64,000 bases of DNA, taken from the NCBI GenBank assembly GCA_022419385.1, contig JAJUBI010000002.1, positions 1,798,001 through 1,862,000 on the forward strand, in the 5' to 3' direction. Of the stretch, positions 23,597-34,159 are shown piece after piece (position 1 is the first letter of the stretch; the number at the start of each line of letters is the position of its first letter). The notes below the pieces were generated by a model that saw only the letters and a program-made list of their open reading frames with translations, ran no database searches and was not told where the DNA came from. The position numbers and the translations under genes were made by a program. Source of the stretch: Paraconiothyrium sp. Pb-2020 (taxonomy: Eukaryota; Ascomycota; Dothideomycetes; Pleosporales; Didymosphaeriaceae).

Positions 23597-25517
23597 CTAG
23601 ATCTTCTCGCCCTCAAGGATCGGTCTCGCCTCTTCGCTCTTCCACCAGCTGACACCCTCCTTTCCAGGATAGGAATACCTGTCCATGCTCTCGGGTTTCA
23701 TCTCGACGCTGTAACCAGGGCTCATAGGTGTGACGTAGTATCCATCCTTGATCTCAGATGGGTGGTGGAAGTGCTCGTGCAGGTGATCAACGTATTCGAG
23801 GACGGATTTCTTTGCAGAAACGCAAATGTAATCGATGGTCGAGAGATGCTGAGTGTACTCCGGAAGCCCGACGCCACCGCTGTGGGGAACGATGGGTACA
23901 TTGAACTGATAATCATGAGCGGAAGCTTTCGGCGAGGAAACTGTTGGAACGCTTACTTTCGCAGCCATCAGCAAGACGGCAATGACCTCGTTAACACCAC
24001 CGAGACGGCACGCATCGATTTGACATACGTCGATGGCACCCGCGGCGAGGAACTGCTTGAACATAACACGATTTTGGCACATCTCGCCAGTTGCGACTCC
24101 AATACCGTAAGGCTTCAAGGCTTCCCTGACGGCCTTGTGTCCGAGAACTATGCACTCGTTAGTTTCCTTCATCTTCCATTTGGTTCTTCACCCGCTTTCC
24201 CTTTCTCATAATGCCCACTCAAGAGGACCCGGGAAACATACCATCATCAGGACTTGTCGGCTCCTCAATAAACCACGGCTTAAACTCAGCCAACTGCTTC
24301 ATATACTCAATCGCCTCAGGCACACTCCACACCTGATTCGCATCAACCATAAGCACATTCCCCTTATCAAATCCAATAATCTCCCTCGCGATTCCCAACC
24401 TCGTCCTATCCTCTGCAACATCCCCTCCGACCTTGAGCTTGAAATGCCTATACCCCTTCTCTAGCGTCTCCCTCAACAAGCCCCTCATCTTATCCTGCCC
24501 GTAGCCCAGCCAGCCCGCAGAAGTGGTATACGCCGGAACGGCTTTGGACTCGAGAGCTTCTTGGAGACGTTCCTTCTTGCCCGCTTCGGCTTTGGTAAGG
24601 ATCTCGAGGGCTTCTTCAGGAGTCAAAGCGTCGGTGATGTAGCGGAAGTCGATGAGGGAGACGATCTGAGACGGCGTCATATCGGCGACGATGCGCCAGA
24701 CGGGCTTGTTGAGGGTTTTGGCCCACAGGTCCCAGATAGCGTTTACGACGGCGCCAAGGGCCAGGTGGATGACGCCTTTTTCGGGGCCGATCCAACGCAG
24801 TTGGGAATCGTTCACCTTGTTTTAGGTATTAGGATGGGGTGATTTGGATTTGAAAGGGGGCACAGGGCGGAGTTTTGAGGGGACGAAGGGTGGGTTATCT
24901 TGGGAGAAAGGTAGGGGTACGGACCAGATGGCGCCATGTCTTCCCCCAGTTCTCGACGAGGGAGTCGAGTGTGCGGCCTTTTATGCGGTCTGCGAGGTGC
25001 TCGATGGCGGCGCAGACAATTTCGTTGCCGCGGCCGATTGTGAATGTCTGGTTACGTATCAGTACTTTTGTAATACAATAATCTCCATGCATATGAAAAT
25101 AGAAGATGCAAAAAATAAAAGAGAGGCTCAGAGGGGCAATACAGCCTCAAGAGCTATTTGTAAATTGCAACATCGTCCGTGTCATCCCACAACAGCAGCT
25201 AACCCAGCTTTACCAGAAACCCGCGTATCTCGAGCTCCTCACCGCGCAAGCCTTGAAGACAATGGATTCGCCGCGAAGTGGGAAAGAAAAACTCACCATG
25301 CCATGCCCCTGATACTCCGAGTCCGTCTTCAAAATCGCATACGCAGCAGAGTAGTCACCGGCCGCATTCATAGCATCCGAACCCGTCTTGTCGAGAGACG
25401 TCTGTACTTATTAGCCTTCCCATCTCTGGTAACGATCGAAGGTAGGATTGGGAGGGAAGGGAACAGGCTTACGGGAAACCGCACATCCCTCGTCTCAACA
25501 CCTGTAATCGTAACCAT
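23597..25517 (-). CDS. L-fuconate dehydratase-like protein (enolase superfamily, ENOSF1-type), 448 aa
   Basis: Mandelate racemase/enolase superfamily enzyme that would dehydrate L-fuconate to 2-keto-3-deoxy-L-fuconate in sugar-acid catabolism; specificity is inferred. Six exons in coding order: 25517-25473, 25401-25297, 25047-24925, 24815-24242, 24147-23957 and 23905-23597. All introns are GT-AG, although the donor after 24925 is the weak GTCCGT. The N-terminal capping domain holds TGVETRDVRFP and TIGRGNEIVCAAIEHLA. The barrel carries the KxK acid/base motif (HFKLKVGG), the metal ligands in MVDANQVW and FIEEPTSPDD, and, after the last intron, VPIVPHSGGVGLPEY with the catalytic His. QLRWIGPEKGVIH is typical of the fuconate dehydratase group. 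Length matches the family. The final 51-nt intron keeps frame and is easily missed, which would insert 17 extra residues (starting VSVPTVSS) in front of FNVPIVPHSGG. Confidence 0.93.
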
Positions 25518-26510
25518 CTTGGATTTTGTATAGCAAATGTGTTGGTACGAATGAGGTATCAATAAAGATGCAGCTCGAGGGAATGTAAAGGAGAAAGACC
25601 AGTCACACGGAGAAATTCAATTGCTTGCAGCAAGAAAGTCCCAGCCAGGGCACCTATATACGTCAAGCCGTCGTCCACTGGACCCCAAATGCCCCTCAAC
25701 GCGCCCGCGCGTCCAGATTCAGTGCCCCGCGCTACGCTTGTCATCGGTGGAGAATTGCTCCCATAGGTGGAGAATCACATTCCGAGGGGAATAAGTGTGG
25801 AACGTGGTGCGCCGCTCGGCAACTCGAGGCCCGATGTGCGGCTATAGTTCCAATTTGCACTAGGCTCCTCTCCGCACGTGAGCAGCTGGTGGGCGTAGCG
25901 CATTGCATGTGGCTGGATTTTTACGAAAGCTGGGGAACGGAGATTGTCCGGTTGAGCCGCAAAGCTTGTCTACTGCACATACCTTGGAGTCTAGATCCAG
26001 GCGGGCTGATGACCAGCTGCTGTGCCCTGTCTACCAAGACAGAGCTGGGGAAGGTGTTGAAAATGCTTGCGTGGGAGCTGATTGATCACAACGTTAGGAC
26101 TACAACGAGTTGAGCACATACGTACCACATCGAGCACAATATTTTGTTTTTGCTTTTTGCCTTTGATCGCATGAGGACTCTGACAGTTAGTATATTCCCA
26201 TAGACAGTAACACACCTAATGCCCACACTTCCGCGTCCAAGCCACCAAAATCTGGCTACCTGCTATAATACACTCCGACGGAGAAGAAGATCCAGAGAAG
26301 CTGCGCCTAATCAATATCTCATTGAAAAGACGCCCTTTCGCCATACTCACTGCTCTTCACGGTCCGAATGATCTGCACCTTGCGGTAATATGGCTCACGA
26401 AGAGTTCCCGGACTGTGGCCACAATGCTGTGCTCGCATGAGCTGACCTAGGCAGGCGTGAAAACGTATCCAGCTCTTGTTTGGAAAACGCGAAAATGGAA
26501 CACTCAGCGC
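25518..26510. other. Intergenic, 1.0 kb
   Basis: Promoter of the fuconate dehydratase-like gene (minus strand) followed by the 3' flank of the RBM25-like gene. A 162-codon plus-strand frame at 25625-26113 has no recognisable features. Confidence 0.5.
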
Positions 26511-28863
26511 TTATTTGATACCCCTCTTCTCCGTCTCGCTGTAGTAGATGACCATACGCCAGAGCTTCTTGACCAGGCTTTCGGCTTCGTCTTCGAGGAC
26601 CTATATGACGATTAGTGAAGACCGAATGATGATGGAAAGCAAGTTTACTGACAGGTTCAAGATTGTCCACCAAAGCCTCGGCACTACCATGGCTCCTCAG
26701 GTGTTCTACAATGGTATCGACAATCATGTCTTCCTGAACACCAAGCAGGTCAAGCACCTTATTTGCGGCCCACTTCTTGATGTCCTCATCGATGTTCTTG
26801 TCAGGTAGGTGCTCCCAAGAGACAGGCCACTTCCAAAGTCCATCTTTGTCGGCAGGGATATCGCGGGCAAGTTGTTTCTGCGCATCTTCGACCTCTTCTT
26901 GGGTGAGATTGGCACGGACTGCTGCATCGAAGTTGATGGGGATGAGTGTCCGCTTCTTGGAATCCGCAGGATCAACTGTCTCTTCGTCTTCGAGCAGATT
27001 TTCGACGTCGGCAGCGCTACGGCGAGGAGCGGATTTCTGGTCCAGCTTCTTCGTCGCAGCACCGAGAGAAATCTTGAAGCCTCTCTCTGGCTCGCGAGGT
27101 GTCCGAGCACGAAGCATCTCTTCAGCCTGCTCGTTGAGGAAAGCATCGGCCTGGTTCCGCGCTTCTGCCTTCTGTTTCTGTCTCGTAGCCATCTCACTAT
27201 TTTCTTGCTCTCTGTCGATGGCATCTTCCCTCTCTTCGCGCTCACGGAATCTCTGCCGTTCGCGCATGTATGCACCGTGATCGCGGTAGTAAAGTTCGTG
27301 TTTGCGAGTCTCGTCCTGGTCGTCGTCGAAATTCTTGAGGAAGATCCCCATTGCTTCGCGAGCCTTCTGCTCTTCGGCCTCCTTGTTCTTCATGGTGTTG
27401 TGTGTCCGCTCGAGGGCCGAAACACTTCGGCTTTCTTGTTTGAGCCAGCGACTGAGCTCCCTTTCATAAGCTGCATCAAGCTCGGCATTGCGCTTCTTTT
27501 TTCGACGCTCTTCAAGCTCAGAGTCGCTCGCGGAATCATCGTCATCTTCACGGTTGATGAAGCTGCCATTAATCATGGCTTCACCATTGACGAACTTCAT
27601 GTTGCCCTGGTAGTCTCGGGGAAACTGTGAGCCCTTTGGTCCGCTGGGTGCGCCCTGAACACCTCTATCTGCACGTGGCCCCACAGGAACTCCATTGGCA
27701 CCCCCAGCTACACTACCACGTCCTTCGCCTGCGGAAGCTTCCTCTTCCTTACGTAATCGCTCTAGATCACGTTGGTTTGAGCGATCACGGAAGGCAGCGA
27801 TTTCAGCAGCTACGGTCTCGCGCATCTCAGCCGGAATGTCTGAAAGGTCATCCTCGCCGCTAGCTGTGATGTCAATCTGCACGATATCAGGGTTATCCTC
27901 GTTTTGGGTGTCCATCATCAAGGCATCGCCAGCGAGGTCTGTTTGCGGATCATCCGGCGGATTGAAGAGCTGTGCGACTACTTGGTCCAGGGCTTCCTTG
28001 GCGGAATCCAGTCGAAATTGCATCTGCTCCTCGTCTTCGTTCTTCGTCCAATCTTCAGCATATTTGATTGATGCGTCGTCAATCACAATCTGCAGCTTCG
28101 TCCTCTCGACCTCATCTCTATCCTTCTTTTCGCCAGGAGTTTGTCGCTTCGTCGGGACTTGAACGTCTTGAAAGAGCTCGGTAGCAACTTTCAAGCTCTG
28201 CGCATCCCCGTATTCCGCGAAGCCAAATGTCTGAACCTTGTCATTCGCATCCTTTGCTCGCGTAAACCTTGTGAAAGCCCCAGCCGTTTCCAGTATCCTT
28301 TCGATGCCTGTATCGCCGAGGGCGGCTGGAATGTTACCAACGAAGATGGTCCGCGCAATCTCTTCGCGTGTAGGAGGATGAAGAGGCCGCGCGTCTTCAC
28401 GCCTACCATCTCGGTCGTCCATTCCCAGTCCGCGTCGCGTAAGAGGAGTTCCGCCATCGCGCCGACCACCTGCAAGACTGTCAAGGTTGCCGCGTTGCGA
28501 TCCGGAGGTGCCTAGACGTATGACGGGCGCACTGAAGTTGATATTCGGCATGCCTGCGGGCGGCTGGAAATTGGGAGGCAGCGGCCGCGGTCCGCCGAGC
28601 TGCGGAGGGCCATTGAACTGGACACCAGGTGGTGCTACGCCGGGAGGTGCTGCAGCACTGCCGGGAGGGCCTATACGACGTGCTCAGTAATAGATCATTC
28701 AGATGCGATCGCAACACCGTAGACCTTAGACTTACCCATTCCTGGGGGGGCCGCCATACCTGGAGGTGCTCCATAGCCCGGAGGGCGGTTGTAGCCTGTT
28801 ACCAAATTTAACGGTTATCGAGGTGCGACTGGTGCCGAACCTACCACCATAACTGTTGTACAT
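26511..28863 (-). CDS. RBM25/Snu71-like splicing factor with RRM and PWI domains, 728 aa
   Basis: U1 snRNP-associated nuclear protein promoting 5' splice-site recognition (human RBM25, yeast Snu71). Exons in coding order are 28863-28845 (19 nt), 28795-28736 (60 nt), 28670-26653 and 26600-26511. Splicing restores the Gly/Pro-rich start MYNSYGG-YNRPPGYGAPPG and the C-terminal join DNLEP-VLEDEAESLVKKLW. Domains in order are a Pro/Gly-rich head (1-70), an RRM near 120-185 (RTIFVGNIPAAL ... FGFAEYGD), an acidic region, a long Arg/Glu-rich charged region with likely helix, and a PWI domain in the last ~110 residues (WKWPVSWEHL ... KKWAANKVLDLLGV). Opposite-strand open frames inside it are shadows of its biased composition. 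It is divergent from the mitoribosomal gene at 29161. Confidence 0.94.
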
Positions 28864-29160
28864 CTCAAATTGGCGCGGCTACGTTTACTGTCGCGATATC
28901 GAGTTATGCCTGTCCAAAGAGTGTATTAGTGAGTGTTTAGGCAGGCGCACGGCGGGTAAGATTGTGTAGAGCATCAAATCTGTAAACGGCAAGCTCCACC
29001 CGTACCAATGCCAAGCATATCTCTGCCGAGGTGGAGCCGACGAATTTGGAGAGCGCGTCGGAACGGCTCCCTCACCTAACGTATCCCTCCTACCCACTTC
29101 CGGGCGAACATGATTTCTCTTCTGTCTGATAGCCCATAATAACCGAAGAGAATACACATA
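28864..29160. promoter_or_regulatory. Compact bidirectional promoter, RBM25-like / bS21m
   Basis: 297 bases between divergent start codons of a splicing factor and a mitochondrial ribosomal protein; no other gene fits. Confidence 0.6.
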
Positions 29161-29910
29161 ATGGGCTCCCGCCAGCTTGGCGAGCTTTTGCTCCGCCCAA
29201 CTTCGCTATCGCGCATGTCCTGCACCCAAACTTTTCGAAGGGCAGCCTCATGGAACCGCATGATGACCACCTCGAATAACAACCAAGCCGCACAATCACA
29301 GCCCAAAGAAGTTGACTCGCACGACTCCTACGCGCCCCCGAAGTCCAATGCCCCCTCGCAACCGCAGAACCCGACAAGCGCCGAGCAGACCAGCGAAGCC
29401 ATCGACAGCCTCTTTAGCTCCATGCCCGCCTTTTCTCGCCAGTCCCCATCAACATACACCCGCGCATCGCAAGAACAAGTGGCCGAGCGGGCCCGCAATG
29501 TTTTCGGCAGCAACTTCAGCAACGCCAGGGAAGGCTCGGCTTTTCGGAGGCGCGGCCTCGACTTCGAAAGCATGAGCATGGATGGCTTGCCACTCAATTT
29601 GCCCAACCAGCTATCGTCTGTTGCTCCGCTCGAGCCAGAGAAGCAAATTTTCCCACGCTTGAATCCTGCGTTCGGCCGCAGTATCGAGTTGAAGCCGGAA
29701 ACGGGCCGCGATCTGGTGCGAGGAATCAACATGCTTGGAAGCTTGATGGCGAGGAACAAGGTGCGGGCGGACTTCAACAAGCAGAAGTTCCACGAGCGAC
29801 CAGGTCTGAAGAGGAAGAGGCTCAAGAGCCAGCGTTGGCGAGCAAGGTTCAAGCAAGGCTTTCAGGATGTGACGGCGCGCGTGAGCGAATTGACTAGGAA
29901 GGGTTGGTAA
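29161..29910 (+). CDS. mrp21: Mitochondrial small-subunit ribosomal protein bS21m (Mrp21), 249 aa
   Basis: Component of the mitochondrial 37S small subunit. Single exon. The N-terminal ~35 residues (GSRQLGELLLRPTSLSRMSC then FRRAASW) are basic, hydroxylated and free of acidic residues apart from one Glu, as expected for a mitochondrial targeting presequence. A Gln/Ser/Pro-rich middle follows. The bS21 domain occupies the last ~70 residues: RDLVRGINMLGSLMARNKVR, then FHERPGLKRKRLKSQRWR with the typical cluster of Arg/Lys that contacts 12S-type rRNA. The long linker before the domain is normal in filamentous fungi. It ends convergently with the next gene. Confidence 0.93.
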   Translation: MGSRQLGELLLRPTSLSRMSCTQTFRRAASWNRMMTTSNNNQAAQSQPKEVDSHDSYAPPKSNAPSQPQNPTSAEQTSEAIDSLFSSMPAFSRQSPSTYTRASQEQVAERARNVFGSNFSNAREGSAFRRRGLDFESMSMDGLPLNLPNQLSSVAPLEPEKQIFPRLNPAFGRSIELKPETGRDLVRGINMLGSLMARNKVRADFNKQKFHERPGLKRKRLKSQRWRARFKQGFQDVTARVSELTRKGW

Positions 29911-30360
29911 TCCAGGAGCCAACAAATCATTGAGAAAGAGGCAACCTGTACGCTTAAGATCTGTTAGTGTGGATGCAGGGTCGGCGCACATGTTCTGTAC
30001 ATTATTGGTGTATTAGTGGGGTTGTTTTCTGGCATGTAGAACTGTCGAAACCTTGATTGTACAAATTCACTATACGCAATGGGTCGGAGGGTCCGCAAAG
30101 ACTACATTGGAATACACGATCGATTTGGTACAAACCCACTTCCTGAGGTCAGGATTTCGGCAGCCTTTGACTCCTATGTAACTTCCAAAACGGAGGCCGA
30201 CGTATCATCAGGTTCCCATGTTTTGTATACGCCGCTGCTAACGCAGTCCATCATACGATCAATCTGTCGGGACGAGGTCAAATATATACAACCGTTGTAT
30301 ATCACTCCTGCAACTATAGAACTCATCCTTCCTCCTTTGCCGTCTAGAGCCCTTCCGCTA
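29911..30360. other. Convergent intergenic space, 0.45 kb
   Basis: 3' flanks of bS21m (plus) and the membrane-protein gene (minus). A short open frame crossing it has no recognisable content. Confidence 0.6.
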
Positions 30361-31390
30361 TTAATCCCTTTTCCCAGTCACAGTACCAATGCCATACCCA
30401 TAGCCTCCATATCCGTTGCTTCTACCGTTCGTAACGGGAAGAGCGTACCCTCCGCCCCTTCCCACACCCATCCTATCTCCTGCATATCTCTTTAGTCTCC
30501 TGGGTAGCTCCACGCCTCTGAAGTATGCCACACATATGGCTGCACTCGCGCCTGCGCTGAGCAAGCAATACAGGAACGTACTCTTATACACATGTCCACC
30601 GTAACCGCTCCATCCCGGCGGTAGCGTCGTACTCGGGTACCACCTGACGCTGAAGTGCAGACTCAAGCTATCCCCAATCGTCACCCTCGCATTTCGCGTA
30701 TGGCTGGCTATAGAATACGCGGTAGCTGCGTCAATTGTCCCCACTTCCTCACTCTTCGGCTTCGCATGCACCAACAGATTCAAATCATTCCCAACATGCA
30801 AATGACTCAACTGCAATGTCCCGCTCAGCGCCACAACCAGCGGTGTATACAAACTTGACTGGCTTCCCAGCGCACCCCCCTGCGTACTCTCATCTACTTC
30901 TCTGAACTCATTCTCTAGGACGCTCGGAGGCAGCGGTTTGGAAGGTATACGGCAGGAAAGCGGCGCATCGTTATGAATGTAGAACTCGAGGAGGTGGAAG
31001 AAAGGGTCCGAGATAAAGTCCAGCGTGCAATTTAGGGACTGCTCGACGCCGAAGAAGAGTTCGAGGGGTCGGCCGGTTTCGTTGCATGTCGGGAAGGGAA
31101 TGTATTGGAGTTGGCCGGAGGCATCGGTTATGTGCTCGCCTGTTTCGCTGCTCTCATATCAGCCTGGCGTCCTCCGCTCTCTGTGAAACGGCCAGCCGTC
31201 TGTGGAGATTGAACGTGACCTACACCGTCCTGTTCAAACAGCTGACAGGAATTGGTTCTCCGAGATTATAACCCCTATTTTCTGCAGCACTCTTCAGAGG
31301 CTCTTGTGCAGACACCGCATCCGCCAGCGAGATCCAAAAGAAGTAGACGGCGAAGATCGTGAGCCATAGCGAGGGTATGGGGCGCGACAT
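30361..31390 (-). CDS. Predicted secretory-pathway type I membrane protein, 317 aa
   Basis: Two exons in coding order: 31390-31224 and 31147-30361, with a 76-nt intron (GTAGGT...GAGCAG). An acceptor three bases upstream (GAG) would add one Ser. Residues 1-28 form a signal peptide (PIPSLWLTIFAVYFFWISLA). A luminal region of about 210 residues follows, with N-glycosylation sequons (NRT, NET, NCT), conserved-looking Cys residues (FPTCNET, SLNCTLDF, APLSCRIP) and beta-rich text. One membrane segment (STFLYCLLSAGASAAICVAY) precedes a short basic, Gly/Tyr-rich cytosolic tail. I cannot name the family; an ER or plasma-membrane location is inferred from topology only. Confidence 0.82.
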
Positions 31391-31754
31391 TATATGTACA
31401 AAATGTGAGGATCAAGGCTATGTTCAAGAAAAGGACCTGCCACGCAGGTCTGGAGAGAACGCGCAGTGCAATGCCTAGTGGTCTATACGATCTGTCAACT
31501 CGGGAGTTTACACAAATCAAGGTGCACGGACCCCAAACTTCCGCCTCAACTCCGCAACCGTTGTTCACTACTCGAGGACTATAAATGTCACATGTGATCT
31601 AAACCGTCTATTCGTATTTTTAGAATCCTGTTAGAGCTTGAACATTCTATGAACCCTGCCAGATGCTCGCCAGTGGTTTCCTCCGTTCATTTGTTCATCA
31701 TGATCATTACCGGATCGTCATTCCTGCCGCTTCTAGTGCTCCTAGGATCTTCGC
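31391..31754. other. Intergenic, 0.36 kb
   Basis: Promoter side of the minus-strand membrane-protein gene and 3' flank of glucose-6-phosphate isomerase. No gene seen. Confidence 0.6.
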
Positions 31755-33474
31755 CTACAAAGACGCCTTGCTCTTGAAAGCATTGATGAGGCCGCTCGTA
31801 CTAGCGTCGTGCGACGTGGACTCGCTCTTGTCATCAAGCTCAGTCAAAATCTTCTTAGCTAGGCTCTTGCCCAGCTCGACACCCCACTGATCGAAGCTGT
31901 TGATGTTCCAGATGGCACCCTCGGTGAAGGTGAGATGCTCGTAGTAGACTATCAGTGCACCTAGAGTGGCTGGGGTGATCTTGTCGGCAAGAATAGAGGT
32001 CGTTGGTCGGTTGCCCAAGAAGGTCTTGTGGGGCACGAGATTGTCGGCCGCGCCCTCAGTCTTGACTTCCTCAGGGGTCTTGCCGACCATTAGAGCTTCT
32101 GCTTGAGCAAAGAAGTTGGATGCAAGCATTTTCTGGTGCTTGTTGTTCTCTACGGGATTGTGGCTCTGAGCAGCCAAGATGAAGTCGGTCGGGATGAGCT
32201 TAGTGCCCTGGTGGAGCAGCTGGTAGAAGGAGTGCTGAGCGTTCGTGGCGGGCTCGCCGAACAAGATCGGGCCAGTTGTGTACTTAACATAGTCTCCGCT
32301 GCGAGTGATAGCCTTGCCGTTCGACTCCATGGAAAGTTGCTGGAGGTAGGCAGGGAACCTGTGTAGGTACTGGTCGAAGGGAGATACAAGATGGGTCTGC
32401 GCACCGAAGAAGTCGGAGTACCAGACACTCAACAAACCACCAATTACGGGAATGTTCTTCTCGAGCGGGGTGTTCTTGAAGTGGTTGTCCATAGCATGGG
32501 CACCAGCGAGGAACTGGTGGAAGTTGTCATAGCCAATGTAGAGGGCAACGCTCAGACCGATGGCACTCCATACACTGTAGCGTCCACCGACCCAGTCGGA
32601 GAAGCCGAACATGTTCTTCTTGTCAATACCGAACTTGGTGACCTCAGCCTCATTCGTAGAGAGGGCAACAAAGTGCTTCGCAATGTCCTCCTGTTTTGCG
32701 CTCTTGAGGAACCATGCCTTGGCAGTATTGGCGTTGGTGACGGTTTCGGCGGTCGTAAAAGTTTTGGATGCGATGAGGAACAGAGTGGTCTCGGGATCAG
32801 ACTCCTTGAGGGCCTCGGCGATATGTGTACCGTCAATGTTGGAAACGAAGTGGAGCTTGAGGCTTCGGTCGCCATATGGCTTCAAAGCTTCGGAGACCAT
32901 GACTGGGCCGCTGGAAGTCGTCAGTTGCAGGATTCATGCGATGTATGTTGGACACGACCGCAACGACGTACAGATCTGAGCCGCCAATACCGACGTTGAC
33001 GATGGTCTTAATCTTCTTGCCAGTGTATCCCTTCCATTCACCACTACGAACCTGCTCGGTGAATTCCTTGATGTGCTCCAGCACCTCGTTGACGCCTTCC
33101 ACGACGCTCTCACCATCGACCTTGATGGGTTGGTTGGAGGTGTTGCGGAGCGCAACGTGCAGCACAGCGCGGTTCTCGGTGAAGTTGACCTTCTCGCCTG
33201 CGAACATGTCATCGCGGAGCTTCTCGAGGCCAGCCTCCTTTGCGAGCTCAACGAGGAGCTTCAACGTCTCGTCTGTGATGAAGTTCTTCGAGAAGTCAAA
33301 GAGCGTCTCAGAGTTGTCGACATCGTTCTTGAAGGTGAATGAGAACTTCTCGAACCGTTTCGGGTCCTTCTTGAAATACTCCTTCAGTACAATGTCCTTT
33401 CCAAGCTTTGAGTGGTGGTCTTGCAGGGCATTCCAAGCCGAGAGATCCGAAGCCTGTGAGAAGCCGGGCATCAT
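31755..33474 (-). CDS. pgi1: Glucose-6-phosphate isomerase, 552 aa
   Basis: Cytosolic glycolytic enzyme interconverting glucose 6-phosphate and fructose 6-phosphate. Exons in coding order are 33474-32972 and 32910-31755; the 61-nt intron (GTACGT...TTCCAG) interrupts GIGGSDL-GPVMVSEAL. Both family signatures are present: GRYSVWSAIGLSVALYIG, and GPILFGEPATNAQHSFYQLL with the catalytic His/Glu region. The C-terminal FDQWGVELGK supplies the catalytic Lys. Length fits the usual 550-560. The frame starts with two consecutive ATGs (33474 and 33471), either of which may be used. Upstream sequence on the minus strand contains a GTAAGT that could mark a 5'-leader intron. Confidence 0.98.
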
Positions 33475-34159
33475 GCGGTTGGGATTTGTTGTTGCGGTAC
33501 AGCACTGGTGGGGTGCTATCAGTGACGTTCAACAAAATCGTGACGAGGAATGGCGGTGACTGCAAAGCTGTCTACCAAGCCAGCAATTGAGTAACTTACA
33601 GGTATTTAATTTGAAAACCAGAGGAGTGGGGTGAGCGTTTGTAATTCCGCGGTCAGGTGTAGGTAAAAGAAAGTAGTTCGCCGGATTCTGGTGGGGTTGG
33701 AAGGCGGCACCGGACGTCACAAGAGAGGGGCAGGAGCAGGGGTCAAGCTCTGGCGTCAGTTCTGGAAGTGCACGTTGGATGTGTCACGCAAGTAATACAA
33801 CACGATCGCTAAGCATCGCTTCCAATTGCAGTGGACTTGTGGACGCACGCAACGGGGTCTTCAAGATATGCTTATAATTCTGATTTGCTTCTCAGCGTGT
33901 GTTTCGCGCAAATGCTGTCTGCCTAATGCGCCTGGTTCGTGATGCCGTCCCACGCCTCCCCACGCTTGCAAAGTCTCAACCGATCTGGGGGCTAAACACA
34001 TGCTCGGGTGTTTGTAAGGCGAGGTCCAGAGCCACGATGAGCTGGACGCGGGCTCGCTAAGCGAATTCCATGCGTACTGCGGGAGGCCAACAACCAACAA
34101 CGCCCATGTCTAAATCGTTCCGCGCTAAACGTTCACAACTCCTCCCTCCTGGCAAGCCT
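33475..34159. other. Intergenic, 0.7 kb
   Basis: Promoter and leader of glucose-6-phosphate isomerase and the 3' flank of the kinase gene. No gene seen. Confidence 0.6.

Noticed and set aside
25625..26113. 162-codon plus-strand frame in the fuconate dehydratase promoter
   Set aside because: No motif, no splice partners, atypical composition.
26809..27630. 273-codon frame antisense to the RBM25-like gene
   Set aside because: Mirrors the charged low-complexity coding strand; a shadow frame without independent support.
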